From: Nocardia rhamnosiphila NBRC 108938
Lineage (GTDB): Bacteria > Actinomycetota > Actinomycetes > Mycobacteriales > Mycobacteriaceae
Direction of reading: 5' to 3'
DNA length: 64,000 bases
Assembly: GCF_000720425.1 (NCBI RefSeq)
Contig: NZ_JOAJ01000001.1
Coordinates: 744,001 to 808,000 of the forward strand
Shown here one piece after another: positions 47,886 to 56,191 of this stretch. Below the pieces are notes generated by a model. The model did not search any database, was not told the origin of the DNA, and saw only the letters and a program-made list of their open reading frames with translations. The position numbers and the translations under genes are program-made. The first letter of the stretch is position 1. The number at the start of each line of letters is the position of its first letter.

Positions 47886-48515
47886 GTGGACCCGCAGGAA
47901 CGCAGAAAGCTGATTCTCGACCGCTCGGCCGAGATCTTCGCCCGCAAAGGGATTTCCGCGACGACCATCCGTGAGATCGGTGATGCGGTGGGGGTGTACT
48001 CGGGCGCGCTCTACCACTACTTCCCGTCCAAGGAAGCGATCGTCACCGAACTCATCCGCGAGTACATCGAGGACCTGGCGGCGCGCTGCAAAGCAGTGCT
48101 GGCGCGGGATCTGCCGCCGATCGAACGTCTCGAGGCGCTCACCGAGGTCGCGCTGGCGACCAGCGAGCAGTACCACGGTGCCACGGCGATCTGGCGCCGC
48201 GAAAGCGAATACATGCGGGAGCGGGTGGTGGAGGCCGATATGTCGGCGACCGCCGACATCATGCAGGTCGCCTGGCGTGAAGCCATCAGAGAGGGGGTCG
48301 AGGCCGGCGAGCTGCGCGGCGATATCGATTCCGAGGCATTCCGGGAACTCCTCTACGACGCGGTCTGGCACGCCTCCCGCTGGTTCCGGCCGGATCCGCA
48401 GCGCTCCCTGTCCGGCCTCGCCCGCACCGTGATCGCGGTGTTCGTCGACGGGATGCGCCCCCGCTCCACCCCGGCCGGGGCGGAGCGGACGGCGACGTCA
48501 CTCGCCGGAAGCTGA
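47886..48515 (+). CDS. TetR-family regulator (KstR2-like size)
   Basis: 209 residues from GTG 47886 (AGGGG six bases upstream). In-frame ATGs at 47880 and 47826 are alternatives; the latter lies within an operator. TetR helix-turn-helix: ILDRSAEIFARKGISATTIREI, then GVYSGALYHYFPSKEAI, residues ~8-50, followed by a helical domain. The HTH style (GALYHYFPSKEAI) is common among regulators of lipid and steroid degradation. Convergent with kshA, their ends overlapping by 18 bp. Probably binds RTTGA-N4-TTGATCWAT sites here and before both IclR genes; this is inferred from position. Confidence 0.9.
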   Translation: MDPQERRKLILDRSAEIFARKGISATTIREIGDAVGVYSGALYHYFPSKEAIVTELIREYIEDLAARCKAVLARDLPPIERLEALTEVALATSEQYHGATAIWRRESEYMRERVVEADMSATADIMQVAWREAIREGVEAGELRGDIDSEAFRELLYDAVWHASRWFRPDPQRSLSGLARTVIAVFVDGMRPRSTPAGAERTATSLAGS

Positions 48516-49634
48516 CAGGTTCTCCGCCACTTCCTTGTGCCACGACTCGAGCGCGCGGCCGGTGTCGACCTCGAACTCGAAGCGTTGCGTCATCTCCGGA
48601 GTGACGTCTTCGAGGTCGACATAGAACTGGCTGTACCACCGGCGAAGCTGGTACACGGGGCCGTCCTCTTCGGTGAGCAGCGGATTCTCGATGCGTGTCT
48701 TGTATTTCCAGATCTCGATGTCCTGCTTGAACTGCTCTTCGAGCCCATCGGTGAACAGCGTGGCCATCTCCGCGGTCTGTTCCTCGGTCATCCCGTCGAT
48801 CTTCTTGACGATGGTGCCGAACTGGAGGACGAACGAGTTCGAGCCGACCGGGTAGTGACAGTTGATGAGCTTGGACTCGACGGTGGTGCCCTCGGCGACG
48901 GTGTAGATCGTGTCGAGCATGAATGAGGGACCGTAGTAGAACGCGTCCGAAATGGTCTGCGCTTCCGGGAGGTCCATCTGCACACCGGTTTTGATGTCGT
49001 CACGACCGTAGGAGCGCATATGCTGTCCGGCGATGTGACCGTCGAAGACGTTCTTGAAGTACTCCGGCATCTGATAGTGCACATAGAAGAAATGCGCCAT
49101 GTCGACGACATTGTCGACGATTTCGCGGCAGTGCGACCCCTCGACCCGGATCGTCGTCCAGGTCCAGTCGCTCCACAGCCCGTCCTCGTATCCCTCGATC
49201 TCCGGGATCGCCTGCTCGGCGGGCGGTTCGGAGCCCTGCGGGCAATGCCAGACCAGCAGAATGCCGTTGCGCTCCATCGTGGTCCAGGTGCGCGTGCGGG
49301 CGACCTTGGGCGTACGACGAGCGTAGGGGACCGATTCGCACCGGCCCTTGCCGTTCCAGCGCCAGTCGTGGAACGGGCAGGCGATGGTGTCACCCTTGAT
49401 CTCACCGCGCGCGAGGTTGCCGCCCATATGCCTGCAGTAGGCGTCGAGCACATGGATCTCGCCGGTGGAGTCGGCGAAAACGACGACTTCGGTACCGAAG
49501 ACCTCGATCTGGTGCGGCCTGCCGTCCCGGAAATCCTTCGCCAGGCCGAGGCAGTGCCAGCCGCGCGCGAAACGCTCGGGGTTCGTTCCGGTATCGATGG
49601 TGCGGATCTCGATCCGCTCGTGCGTGGCGGTCAT
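48498..49634 (-). CDS. kshA: 3-ketosteroid 9-alpha-monooxygenase oxygenase subunit
   Basis: 378 residues from ATG 49634 (GGAGAACCC); the frame is open further upstream but unlike the family. Rieske 2Fe-2S ligands Cys67, His69, Cys86 and His89 (CRHMGG, CPFHDWRW). Mononuclear iron site in DNVVDMAHFFYVH with His181 and His186. Whole-length resemblance to KshA is strong: RGWHCLGLAKDF, VPYARRTPKVARTR, YFKNVFDGHIA, NCHYPVGSNSFVLQFG, IEVDTGRA-like tail (FEVDTGRALESWHKEV). KshA with reductase KshB inserts the 9-alpha hydroxyl that opens steroid ring B. The only kshB sequence seen nearby is the fragment at 40225, so the reductase must come from elsewhere. Confidence 0.88.
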   Translation of the reverse strand: MTATHERIEIRTIDTGTNPERFARGWHCLGLAKDFRDGRPHQIEVFGTEVVVFADSTGEIHVLDAYCRHMGGNLARGEIKGDTIACPFHDWRWNGKGRCESVPYARRTPKVARTRTWTTMERNGILLVWHCPQGSEPPAEQAIPEIEGYEDGLWSDWTWTTIRVEGSHCREIVDNVVDMAHFFYVHYQMPEYFKNVFDGHIAGQHMRSYGRDDIKTGVQMDLPEAQTISDAFYYGPSFMLDTIYTVAEGTTVESKLINCHYPVGSNSFVLQFGTIVKKIDGMTEEQTAEMATLFTDGLEEQFKQDIEIWKYKTRIENPLLTEEDGPVYQLRRWYSQFYVDLEDVTPEMTQRFEFEVDTGRALESWHKEVAENLSASGE

Positions 49635-49686
49635 GGGTTCTCCAGTGATGTGTAGGTGGATCGAACGGACTGGACGTGAACTGTGG

Positions 49687-49965
49687 TCACCGGAGCGTGC
49701 GCCGGTCTTTCCCGGCGGCAAGGGGCGCGACAGCCGGCTCGGACCGGGTGGTCGTCGCGATTTCGCCGCGTGCCACCGCGTCGTCGACCGTGCGGTCGAG
49801 GGATTCGCAGCGCAGCAGGTAGCCGCCGCGGCCGGCCCCTGTCGGGGCGGCCATTTCCCGGCATGTACGCGAGGCCTCGGCGGTCCATTGGATGCTCGTG
49901 TGAGCGGGGCTGTACTTCGCGACGGACACACGAGCGGCACAGGTGTGACAGGCGAGCGGCTGCAA
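49687..49965 (-). CDS. Small Cys-containing protein preceding kshA
   Basis: 92 residues from TTG 49965, with a purine-rich GGGA upstream. Cys5 and Cys8 form a CxxC (LACHTCAARVSVAKYSPAHT), followed by IQWTAEASRTC, a further Cys in LRCESLD and a helical VDDAVARGEI. I recall similar small proteins near steroid genes of mycolic actinomycetes, but cannot name a family. CxxC plus additional Cys suggests metal or redox use, perhaps a helper to the oxygenase 52 bp downstream. The window holds no ferredoxin-type cluster motif in it. Confidence 0.6.
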   Translation of the reverse strand: MQPLACHTCAARVSVAKYSPAHTSIQWTAEASRTCREMAAPTGAGRGGYLLRCESLDRTVDDAVARGEIATTTRSEPAVAPLAAGKDRRTLR

Positions 49966-50008
49966 TTTCCCGGATCCCTTCCTCGGATGAGTCGAGGCTA
50001 GGAACCGG

Positions 50009-50026
50009 CTGTGGCGGAGGCCACAG
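50009..50026. promoter_or_regulatory. Inverted repeat upstream of the kshA gene pair
   Basis: CTGTGGC (50009-50015) and GCCACAG (50020-50026) form a perfect 7-bp inverted repeat with a 4-bp spacer, 43 bp upstream of the TTG at 49965 and just after the TetR gene at 50031. It could be an operator for the kshA unit or a small terminator for the TetR transcript. Confidence 0.5.
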
Positions 50027-50030
50027 GAAT

Positions 50031-50585
50031 TCAGTCCAGCGGAACAGCACCGGCCGTGATCACGGACAGCACCCGCTCACTCCAGTCGTCCCGGACGCTG
50101 CCGCTGCGCGCGATCTCCGCGAGATAGGCACCGACGATCATGTCCAGGACGGTTTCGACATCGAGGTCCGCTCGCGGTGCCTTCGCCGCGAGCGCTCGGC
50201 TCAGCGCCTCGGACAGTCGATGGCGATGCTGTACGAGCAGCGACCGGATCACGGTGGTGAATTCCGGATCGTCGTCGGTGAGCAGTGCGGCCACACCTCC
50301 CGGTCCGATACTCGCGTCGACGACGTGCAGGGATTGTTCGACAACCCAGCGCAGCACTGCCGGCAAGGTCGCGGTATCCGGGGGTGACTCCGGCTCGGCG
50401 ATCGAACTCAACGAAGAGGTGAGCATTTCGCCGCGATTGCTGTATCGGCGGTAGATCGTCGTCTTCGCCACCCCGGACAGTGCGGCGACTGCCTCGACGG
50501 TGACCGCTTTCGGCCCTTTGGCGCGCAGCAATTCCAATGTCGCGGTGGTGATCCGTTCGTCACGGGGTGCCGGCGCCTCGGCCAT
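50031..50585 (-). CDS. TetR-family regulator
   Basis: 184 residues. HTH in residues ~10-52 (ITTATLELLRAKGPKAVTV, ALSGVAKTTIYRRYSNRGEM), followed by a helical ligand domain with a TetR_C_16-like tail (VLDMIVGAYLAEIARSG). Divergent from the SPW gene with a clear inverted-repeat operator between them, so autoregulation and control of the SPW/DUF4254 unit is likely. It also lies directly before the kshA pair on the same strand. Confidence 0.9.
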   Translation of the reverse strand: MAEAPAPRDERITTATLELLRAKGPKAVTVEAVAALSGVAKTTIYRRYSNRGEMLTSSLSSIAEPESPPDTATLPAVLRWVVEQSLHVVDASIGPGGVAALLTDDDPEFTTVIRSLLVQHRHRLSEALSRALAAKAPRADLDVETVLDMIVGAYLAEIARSGSVRDDWSERVLSVITAGAVPLD

Positions 50586-50645
50586 CGGGTCTCCCTTGCC
50601 TCTGTGTTCGGTACCTCACAACGTGCCCATCATGCCAACCCTTCG

Positions 50646-50669
50646 CGCTACGATACGTGTAGCGTAGCG
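50646..50669. promoter_or_regulatory. TetR operator candidate between TetR and SPW genes
   Basis: CGCTAC (50646-50651) and GTAGCG (50659-50664) form a perfect inverted repeat with a 7-bp spacer; a further GTAGCG overlaps at 50664-50669. The AGGAGG of the SPW gene begins 4 bp later, so binding would block transcription near the start. Confidence 0.7.
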
Positions 50670-50684
50670 ATTAGGAGGTATGAC

Positions 50685-51131
50685 ATGAGGAGACCGAACA
50701 GGAACTCGATCGTCGGATGGGGTGCGATGGCGCTGGGGCTGGCGACCGCGGCGACCCCGGTATGGACCGATACGACCGCGGCGGCGACCGGTCTCACACT
50801 CGGGCTGGGTGCGCTGACCGTCATCTACGCGATGTGGTCGCTACTCGCCCGAAATCCCACGAAGGACCACTGGACCCTCTCGGTGATCGGGCTGATGCTG
50901 TTCATCTCGCCCTGGGTGGGCGGGTTCGTCGCCGAGGGCGCGGGATGGGTGGCGTGGACGACCGGTCTGCTCCTCGCCCTGCTGGCGGGCACGGCCTACG
51001 TGAGCGACGAGGCCGGTAACGTTGCCGAGGCCGCTCGGGTCGACGAGCTGGTGACGTACCGACTGCGGCAGATCCGGCACCACGAGATCGCAGGCGCCGG
51101 CCGCAGCAACCGATCAGGTAGTGCTGCATGA
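50685..51131 (+). CDS. SPW-repeat small membrane protein
   Basis: 148 residues from ATG 50685 (AGGAGG at 50673-50678). Four hydrophobic helices; the third begins with LFISPWVGGFVAEGAG, the SPW motif of the PF03779-type repeat family, and the first half contains the degenerate partner (AATPVWTD). A soluble, helical C-terminal tail of ~40 residues follows (VAEAARVDELVTYRLRQI). Role unknown; such proteins may respond to envelope stress. Its stop overlaps the DUF4254 start by ATGA. Confidence 0.8.
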   Translation: MRRPNRNSIVGWGAMALGLATAATPVWTDTTAAATGLTLGLGALTVIYAMWSLLARNPTKDHWTLSVIGLMLFISPWVGGFVAEGAGWVAWTTGLLLALLAGTAYVSDEAGNVAEAARVDELVTYRLRQIRHHEIAGAGRSNRSGSAA

Positions 51132-51778
51132 ACACCGATGGTCCGAGCCATCGGGCCCGTTCCCGGGACCGGGAGGGCGCCGGGTCGGTGCCTGCGCTGC
51201 GGAGTCGCAGGGACCGCCAGGGAGATGCCGCGGCCCGGCGCGTGGACCCGGGAATCCGCGGAGCCGTGAAAGGAGTCCCGGGGGACGGCTCCGCGGCCTT
51301 GCTTTCGCCCGAGGGGTTGCTTGCGGCGATCTCGGGTCATCTCGATACCGACGGCGGTCCGGTGCTGGTGGGCCTTTCCCGCGAACTGGGCGAGCTGCGT
51401 GCCGCATTACTGGCCATTGTCCTGAATCCGGCCCGACCGTCCGTACCGCCCGGCGAAGCGGATCTGCGGCAGCGGATCACCACGGTGGTGGCGGATATCG
51501 ACGCCTGGCGGGTGCGATATCTGCCGCACCGTACCGGGGTTCGCACCCATACCCACTCACTCGGACAGGCCCTGGACCAGGTCGCGACCCGATACGCCGA
51601 GGCTCGGTGGACCGTGCTCCACTCCGCGGACCGGCGTCTCCGTCGTACGTCGTGGTTTCACCTCGGACAGGCTCGCGAAGGTTACGCCCACCTGGTCGCC
51701 GATATACGGGCCGGTCGGGTCGAACTTCCGCTGGGATGGGGAGGATTTCGGACAGCGGCGCCGACCCGGTCTCCGTAG
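51128..51778 (+). CDS. DUF4254 family protein
   Basis: 216 residues, ATG overlapping the SPW stop. The N-terminal ~55 residues are Arg-rich and low-complexity. The C-terminal half resembles DUF4254, a family especially frequent in Nocardia: DIDAWRVRYLPHR near residue 125, THTHSLGQALDQVA, FHLGQAREGYAHLVADIRAGRVELP (quoted in parts). In other members the corresponding segment reads roughly HTETVGSVIDRLA and LHFAWQRLAEL. Function unknown. The coupling to a membrane protein and TetR control are the only clues. Confidence 0.7.
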   Translation: MNTDGPSHRARSRDREGAGSVPALRSRRDRQGDAAARRVDPGIRGAVKGVPGDGSAALLSPEGLLAAISGHLDTDGGPVLVGLSRELGELRAALLAIVLNPARPSVPPGEADLRQRITTVVADIDAWRVRYLPHRTGVRTHTHSLGQALDQVATRYAEARWTVLHSADRRLRRTSWFHLGQAREGYAHLVADIRAGRVELPLGWGGFRTAAPTRSP

Positions 51779-51865
51779 GATGGCGGCACAGCGGGGCTCC
51801 GTGGAGTGTGTCGTGGTACCGAAGCAGGTGCTGACCGGTGTCGGCCGGCTCGCCGGTGAACCGTC

Positions 51866-53596
51866 ATGCGACGCGAGGGACCGTCGCCGTGGCTGTCGGA
51901 CCCTGGTGCCAGACTCGGGGACGTGCGGTGGGCGGTGGCGGAGTCGGGTGACGGGGGCGCATATCTGTGTCCACTCGATCCGGCCGGCCGGCCCGCCGCC
52001 GCGGTGGTCCACGAGCCTTCGCTCGCCGAGGCGGTACGGTCACGCCCCGACGTCGAGCGGTGGGTGTGGCGGTCCACCGCCGAGATCCATCGATCCCTGT
52101 CGGCGGCCGGTGTGCGGGTCGAGCGCTGCTACGACGTGGAGGCCGCGGAGGCGCTGCTGATCGGGTACGAGGAGGGGCAGTCGGGTCAGCCCCGTTCGCT
52201 GGCGGCCGCGTGGGCTCGGCTACACAACCTGCCCGTTCCGCCGGATGCCCCGGTGCGCGCCGCCGAGAGCCAGCCGTCGTTGTTCGAGTCGGGCCCGGTA
52301 CCGCTGCCGTCCGGCACCGACGAATTCACCGCCCTGGTGGAGGTCTACGCGGGTCAGCTCGCCCGGACCGCGGCCACCACGCATCCCGAGCGCATGCGGT
52401 TGCTGCTCGCCGCCGAATCGGCGGGCATGCTGGTCGCCGCGGAGATGTCGCGGTCGGGCATCCCGTGGCGCGCGGACGTGCACCGCGAATTGCTGGACAC
52501 AATGCTGGGGGAGCGCTTTCCGGGTGGCGCGGAACCACGCCGGCTGGCGGAGCTGGCCGAGGAAGTATCGCGGGCCTTCGGGGACGGGGTGCGAGTCCGT
52601 CCGGACCTGCCCAACGACATCATCAGGGCATTCTCCCGCGCCGGAATCCTCGTGTCCTCCACCCGTAAATGGGAAATCCAGCGCATCGACCATCCCGCGG
52701 TAGCGCCCCTGCTGGCCTATAAGACGCTGTACCGCCTGTATACCGCCCACGGCTGGTCCTGGCTTGAACAGTGGGTACACGGCGGCAGATTCCGTCCCGA
52801 ATACCTGCCCGGTGGGACGGTGACCGGCCGCTGGACCACCAATGGCGGTGGCGCCCTGCAGATCCCGAAAGTGATCCGCCGGGCGATCCGTGCCGACCCG
52901 GGCTGGACCCTGGTCGTGGCCGACGCCGACCAGATGGAGCCGCGGATACTCGCCGCCGTCTCGCGCGATCCGGGGTTGATGGAGGTGGCCGGCCGGGATG
53001 CGGATCTGTACGCGGATCTGGCCGCCCGGGGCTTCGGCGGCGACCGCGCGCAAGCCAAGCTCGCCCTGCTGGGCGCCATCTACGGCCAGACCTCCGGCGA
53101 TGCCCTGACCCACCTGGCCGGTCTGCGCCGGCGATATCCGGCCGCGGTGGCCTATGTCGATGACGCGGCGCGGGCCGGCGAGGAGGGTCGTCTGGTCCGC
53201 ACCTGGCTGGGGCGGACCTGCCCGCCGGTATCGGTCGTGCCATCGGACCAGGAGGAACTGTCCCGGGCGAATTCCGGCGAATACCGCAGCACCTCGGCGG
53301 CGCGCGCCCGGGGTCGCTTCACGCGTAACTTCGTCGTGCAGGGCAGCGGCGCCGATTGGGCCCTCTTGGTGCTGGCGGGTCTGCGACATGCGATATCTCG
53401 TGCCGGGCTCCGTGCCGAGCTGGTGTTCTTCCAGCACGACGAGGTGATCGTGCACTGTCCGGCGGAGGAAGCGACGCAGGTCGCCGAAATGATCACCACC
53501 GCGGCCGATACCGCGGGCCGGCTGGCTTTCGGGCCGACACCGGTGCGGTTCCCCTTCACCACGGCGGTGGTGGAGTGCTACGGAGACGCGAAGTAG
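51866..53596 (+). CDS. Family-A DNA polymerase (bifunctional exonuclease/polymerase type)
   Basis: 576 residues; start uncertain (ATG 51866, or GTG 51923 in DVRWAVAE). C-terminal polymerase domain: VTGRWTTNGGGALQIPK region near residue 320, motif A VADADQMEPRILAAVS near 350-365, O-helix motif B with R-x3-K-x3-L-x3-YG in AQAKLALLGAIYGQ near 395-409 (the position usually Phe or Tyr is Leu), and motif C FQHDEVIVH near 522-530. The N-terminal ~200 residues correspond to the 3'-5' exonuclease fold (YDVEAAEALLIGYEEG) but I see no DxE exonuclease I motif, so proofreading is probably lost. These stand-alone polymerases are widespread in actinobacteria besides PolA; role unclear. Confidence 0.85.
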   Translation: MRREGPSPWLSDPGARLGDVRWAVAESGDGGAYLCPLDPAGRPAAAVVHEPSLAEAVRSRPDVERWVWRSTAEIHRSLSAAGVRVERCYDVEAAEALLIGYEEGQSGQPRSLAAAWARLHNLPVPPDAPVRAAESQPSLFESGPVPLPSGTDEFTALVEVYAGQLARTAATTHPERMRLLLAAESAGMLVAAEMSRSGIPWRADVHRELLDTMLGERFPGGAEPRRLAELAEEVSRAFGDGVRVRPDLPNDIIRAFSRAGILVSSTRKWEIQRIDHPAVAPLLAYKTLYRLYTAHGWSWLEQWVHGGRFRPEYLPGGTVTGRWTTNGGGALQIPKVIRRAIRADPGWTLVVADADQMEPRILAAVSRDPGLMEVAGRDADLYADLAARGFGGDRAQAKLALLGAIYGQTSGDALTHLAGLRRRYPAAVAYVDDAARAGEEGRLVRTWLGRTCPPVSVVPSDQEELSRANSGEYRSTSAARARGRFTRNFVVQGSGADWALLVLAGLRHAISRAGLRAELVFFQHDEVIVHCPAEEATQVAEMITTAADTAGRLAFGPTPVRFPFTTAVVECYGDAK

Positions 53597-53675
53597 GCAT
53601 CCGTCCCGTCGACGATCCCGGGCGGCGATCCATCATCGGCCGGGAGGCCGGGAGGCCGGGAGCGTCGCGACGTGG

Positions 53676-55412
53676 CTAGTCCAGAATGCGCCGGGCGACG
53701 TTGGTGGTGACCAGGTCGAGCAGTTCGTCGGCGCGGCCGGCGAGGATGGTACGGATGGCATAGATGGTGAACCCCTTGGCCTGTTCTGCCGAGATGGCCG
53801 GCGGAATCGTCAATTCCTGCCGTGCCACGACAACGTCGACGAGTGCGGGACCCTCGTGCGCGAGCGCCTCCGCGATGGCGGGCTCCAGGTCGGCCGGCTG
53901 TTCTACGCGGCGCCCCTGCATTCCCATGGCCCGGGCGGCGGCGCCGAAGTCGGGATTCGACAGGTCGGTGCCGAAATTCACCACCCCGGCCGCCTTCATC
54001 TCCAATTCCACGAAGTTCAACGACGAGTTGTTGAACACGATCACCTTGACCGGTAGGTCGTTCTGCAACAGCGTGATCAGCTCGCCGAACAGCATCGTCA
54101 GTCCGCCGTCTCCGGCGAGGGCGATCACCTGGCGTCCCCGATGGGCCGTCTGCGCACCGATCGCGTGCGGTAGGGCGCAGGCCATCGTGCCGTGGGTGAA
54201 CGAGCCGGTCAGTCGGCGCCGGCCGTTCATGGTCAGATAGCGGGCCGCCCAGATCGTCGGCGATCCCACGTCGAAGGTGAACACCGCGTCGTCGGCGGCC
54301 AGTCGATTCACCACTCCGGCGACGTATTCCGGACGGATGGGCGTGCGGTCGCTGTCGTTGACCGCCAGCGCGTCCAGCGATTGCCGGGTGCGCCGATAAT
54401 GCCGCAGCGACCTGTCCAGATGCGTTCGATCGGTTTTCTGCTCCAGCAGGGGCGACAGCGCGTCGATCGTGTCCCGCACGCTGCCGACCATGCCCAGATC
54501 GACCGGGGTGCGCCGGCCGAGGTGGCTACCGCGGATGTCGACCTGGATGATCGCGGCATCCTCCGGATAGAACTGCGTGTACGGGAAATCGGTGCCCAGC
54601 ATCAGCAGCACGTCGGCTTCTTTGATCGCCTTGTATCCCGAGGCGTACCCGAGCAGTCCGGTCATTCCCACGTCGTACGGGTTGTCGTACTCCAGGTGTT
54701 CCTTGCCGCGGAATGCGTGCACGATCGGCGAGTTCAGCGTATCGGCCAACGCCATGACCTGGGCGTGCGCGCCGGCGGTACCGGCGCCGCCGAGAATCGT
54801 CACCCGCGACCCGGCATCGAGGATGTCCGCGGCGCGGCGCAGGGTGGAGTCGTCCGGCCGCACCACCGACCGCGACGGCAGCACCGGCCGGCTGCTCCAC
54901 CGGTCACCGGACAGGCGGCTCTGGAAGACCTCACCGGGTATCACGACGACGGCGACGCCGTTCTCCTCGACCGCCGCCCGCATCGCCATCTCCACGACAC
55001 GCGGCGCCGATCGGGGGCTGCTGATGAGCTCGCAGTACACACTGCACTCGCGGAACAAATCCTCGGGATGGGTTTCCTGGAAGTATCCGGATCCGATCTC
55101 GCCGATCGGGATGTGCGCGGCGACGGCCAGCACCGGTACCCGGGTGCGCTGGGCGTCGTAGAGTCCGTTGATCAGATGAAGGTTGCCCGGCCCGCAGCTT
55201 CCGGCGCAGACGGCGAGCCGGCCTGTCAGCGCCGCCTCCGCGGTGGCCGCGAACGCGGCGGCCTCTTCGTGCCGCACATGCTCCCAGGTGATGCCGTCGG
55301 ATCGCCGTATCGCGTCGGTGAACCCGTTCAGACTGTCACCGGGCAGTCCGTAGACCCGGCGGACGCCGCTGACCTGCAATGCCGTGATCATATGCTGAGC
55401 GACAGTCGCCAT
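53676..55412 (-). CDS. poxB: Pyruvate dehydrogenase (quinone)-type ThDP enzyme
   Basis: 578 residues. Three-domain ThDP-dependent fold: N-terminal PYR domain with catalytic Glu in WEHVRHEEAAAFAATAEA (~residue 50), central FAD-type domain (VTILGGAGTAGAHAQV) and C-terminal PP domain with GDGGLTMLFGELITLLQNDLPVKVIVFNNSSLNF (quoted abridged: GDGGLTMLFGELITL, then FNNSSLNF), the ThDP-Mg motif. Close to PoxB, which oxidises pyruvate to acetate and CO2 and reduces quinone; C-terminal tail AIRTILAGRADELLDLV is the membrane-activation helix region. Acetolactate synthase-type function is less likely given the EIGSGYFQETHP block. Convergent with the polymerase gene. Confidence 0.88.
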   Translation of the reverse strand: MATVAQHMITALQVSGVRRVYGLPGDSLNGFTDAIRRSDGITWEHVRHEEAAAFAATAEAALTGRLAVCAGSCGPGNLHLINGLYDAQRTRVPVLAVAAHIPIGEIGSGYFQETHPEDLFRECSVYCELISSPRSAPRVVEMAMRAAVEENGVAVVVIPGEVFQSRLSGDRWSSRPVLPSRSVVRPDDSTLRRAADILDAGSRVTILGGAGTAGAHAQVMALADTLNSPIVHAFRGKEHLEYDNPYDVGMTGLLGYASGYKAIKEADVLLMLGTDFPYTQFYPEDAAIIQVDIRGSHLGRRTPVDLGMVGSVRDTIDALSPLLEQKTDRTHLDRSLRHYRRTRQSLDALAVNDSDRTPIRPEYVAGVVNRLAADDAVFTFDVGSPTIWAARYLTMNGRRRLTGSFTHGTMACALPHAIGAQTAHRGRQVIALAGDGGLTMLFGELITLLQNDLPVKVIVFNNSSLNFVELEMKAAGVVNFGTDLSNPDFGAAARAMGMQGRRVEQPADLEPAIAEALAHEGPALVDVVVARQELTIPPAISAEQAKGFTIYAIRTILAGRADELLDLVTTNVARRILD

Positions 55413-55583
55413 GGCCCGACCCTACGCGGTGATTGCCGGGATGTAGCCGGACATGCGGGTCGGTGGAAGAGCTGTCTCGGATCCTGTTGTCGAAACGCCC
55501 GGCTCTCGCTCGATCGAAGTCTGCTGTCCCCGCGACGAGAACCGCCGCGCCGATCGGTGTCGGCGCGGCGGTCGGGCGGGTGA

Positions 55584-56126
55584 TCAGGCGGATTGCAGCG
55601 GGCCGATGAAGGTGCCCGGGTGGGTGGCGCCATCCTGGCGTTGCACGCTCACGCCCGCCGGCCACGGCGCCTGTAGCCGGGTGGTGGTATCCGGCGGAGT
55701 GACGACGAGCGTCACCGGCACCCAGCCGTCCGGGCCGTCCGGCAGATAGGTGAGCAGGCTGCTCACCGCGGCGCCCGGCTCCACCGTCAGCGGTGCGGGA
55801 TCCGCGGCCTGGCGGGGCAGCTGGTAGGTCGGACCGAAGGTCGGATCTTCCGGGCCCACCAGGTCCACGCCCGGAAAGCCCTGTACCGCGCAGCTCTGCG
55901 CGGAAGTGTTGGTCAGCACGACTTCCAACCGGCTCTGACCGGGCGAGTCGGAGGGGCGCTCGCGGGTGCTCAGCTCGAGCGTCTCCGCGGCGCACCGGGC
56001 AGGCGCGGCGGCGCTGGTCGCGGCCGGGATCGTCACCGCTGCCACGGCTGCCGTCGCGGCCCCGGCCGCGCCCGCGACGCGCCACTTCATCGATGTTCTG
56101 GTTTCTTTCGAAATGCGATACATCAT
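55584..56126 (-). CDS. Secreted DUF4232 protein
   Basis: 180 residues, signal peptide in residues ~13-41 (WRVAGAAGAATAAVAAVTI, cleavage near TSAAAPA). The mature part is a DUF4232 beta-sandwich: LEVVLTNTSAQSCAVQGFPGVDLVG, with two Cys (RCAAET and SCAVQG) that may form a disulfide. DUF4232 proteins are abundant exported proteins of actinomycetes without known function. Start at ATGATG 56126; an ATG 36 bp later (MKWRVAG) is an alternative. Confidence 0.85.
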   Translation of the reverse strand: MMYRISKETRTSMKWRVAGAAGAATAAVAAVTIPAATSAAAPARCAAETLELSTRERPSDSPGQSRLEVVLTNTSAQSCAVQGFPGVDLVGPEDPTFGPTYQLPRQAADPAPLTVEPGAAVSSLLTYLPDGPDGWVPVTLVVTPPDTTTRLQAPWPAGVSVQRQDGATHPGTFIGPLQSA

Positions 56127-56191
56127 TGGGCCATTCGATCAGATATCCCACCCGGATGCGCGGAAGGCGGCATGTGCCCGGGCGAGCATGC

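Noticed and set aside
53640..53665. ggaggccgg tandem repeat as terminator between polymerase and poxB
   Set aside because: Direct repeat only, without stem-loop potential that I could confirm.
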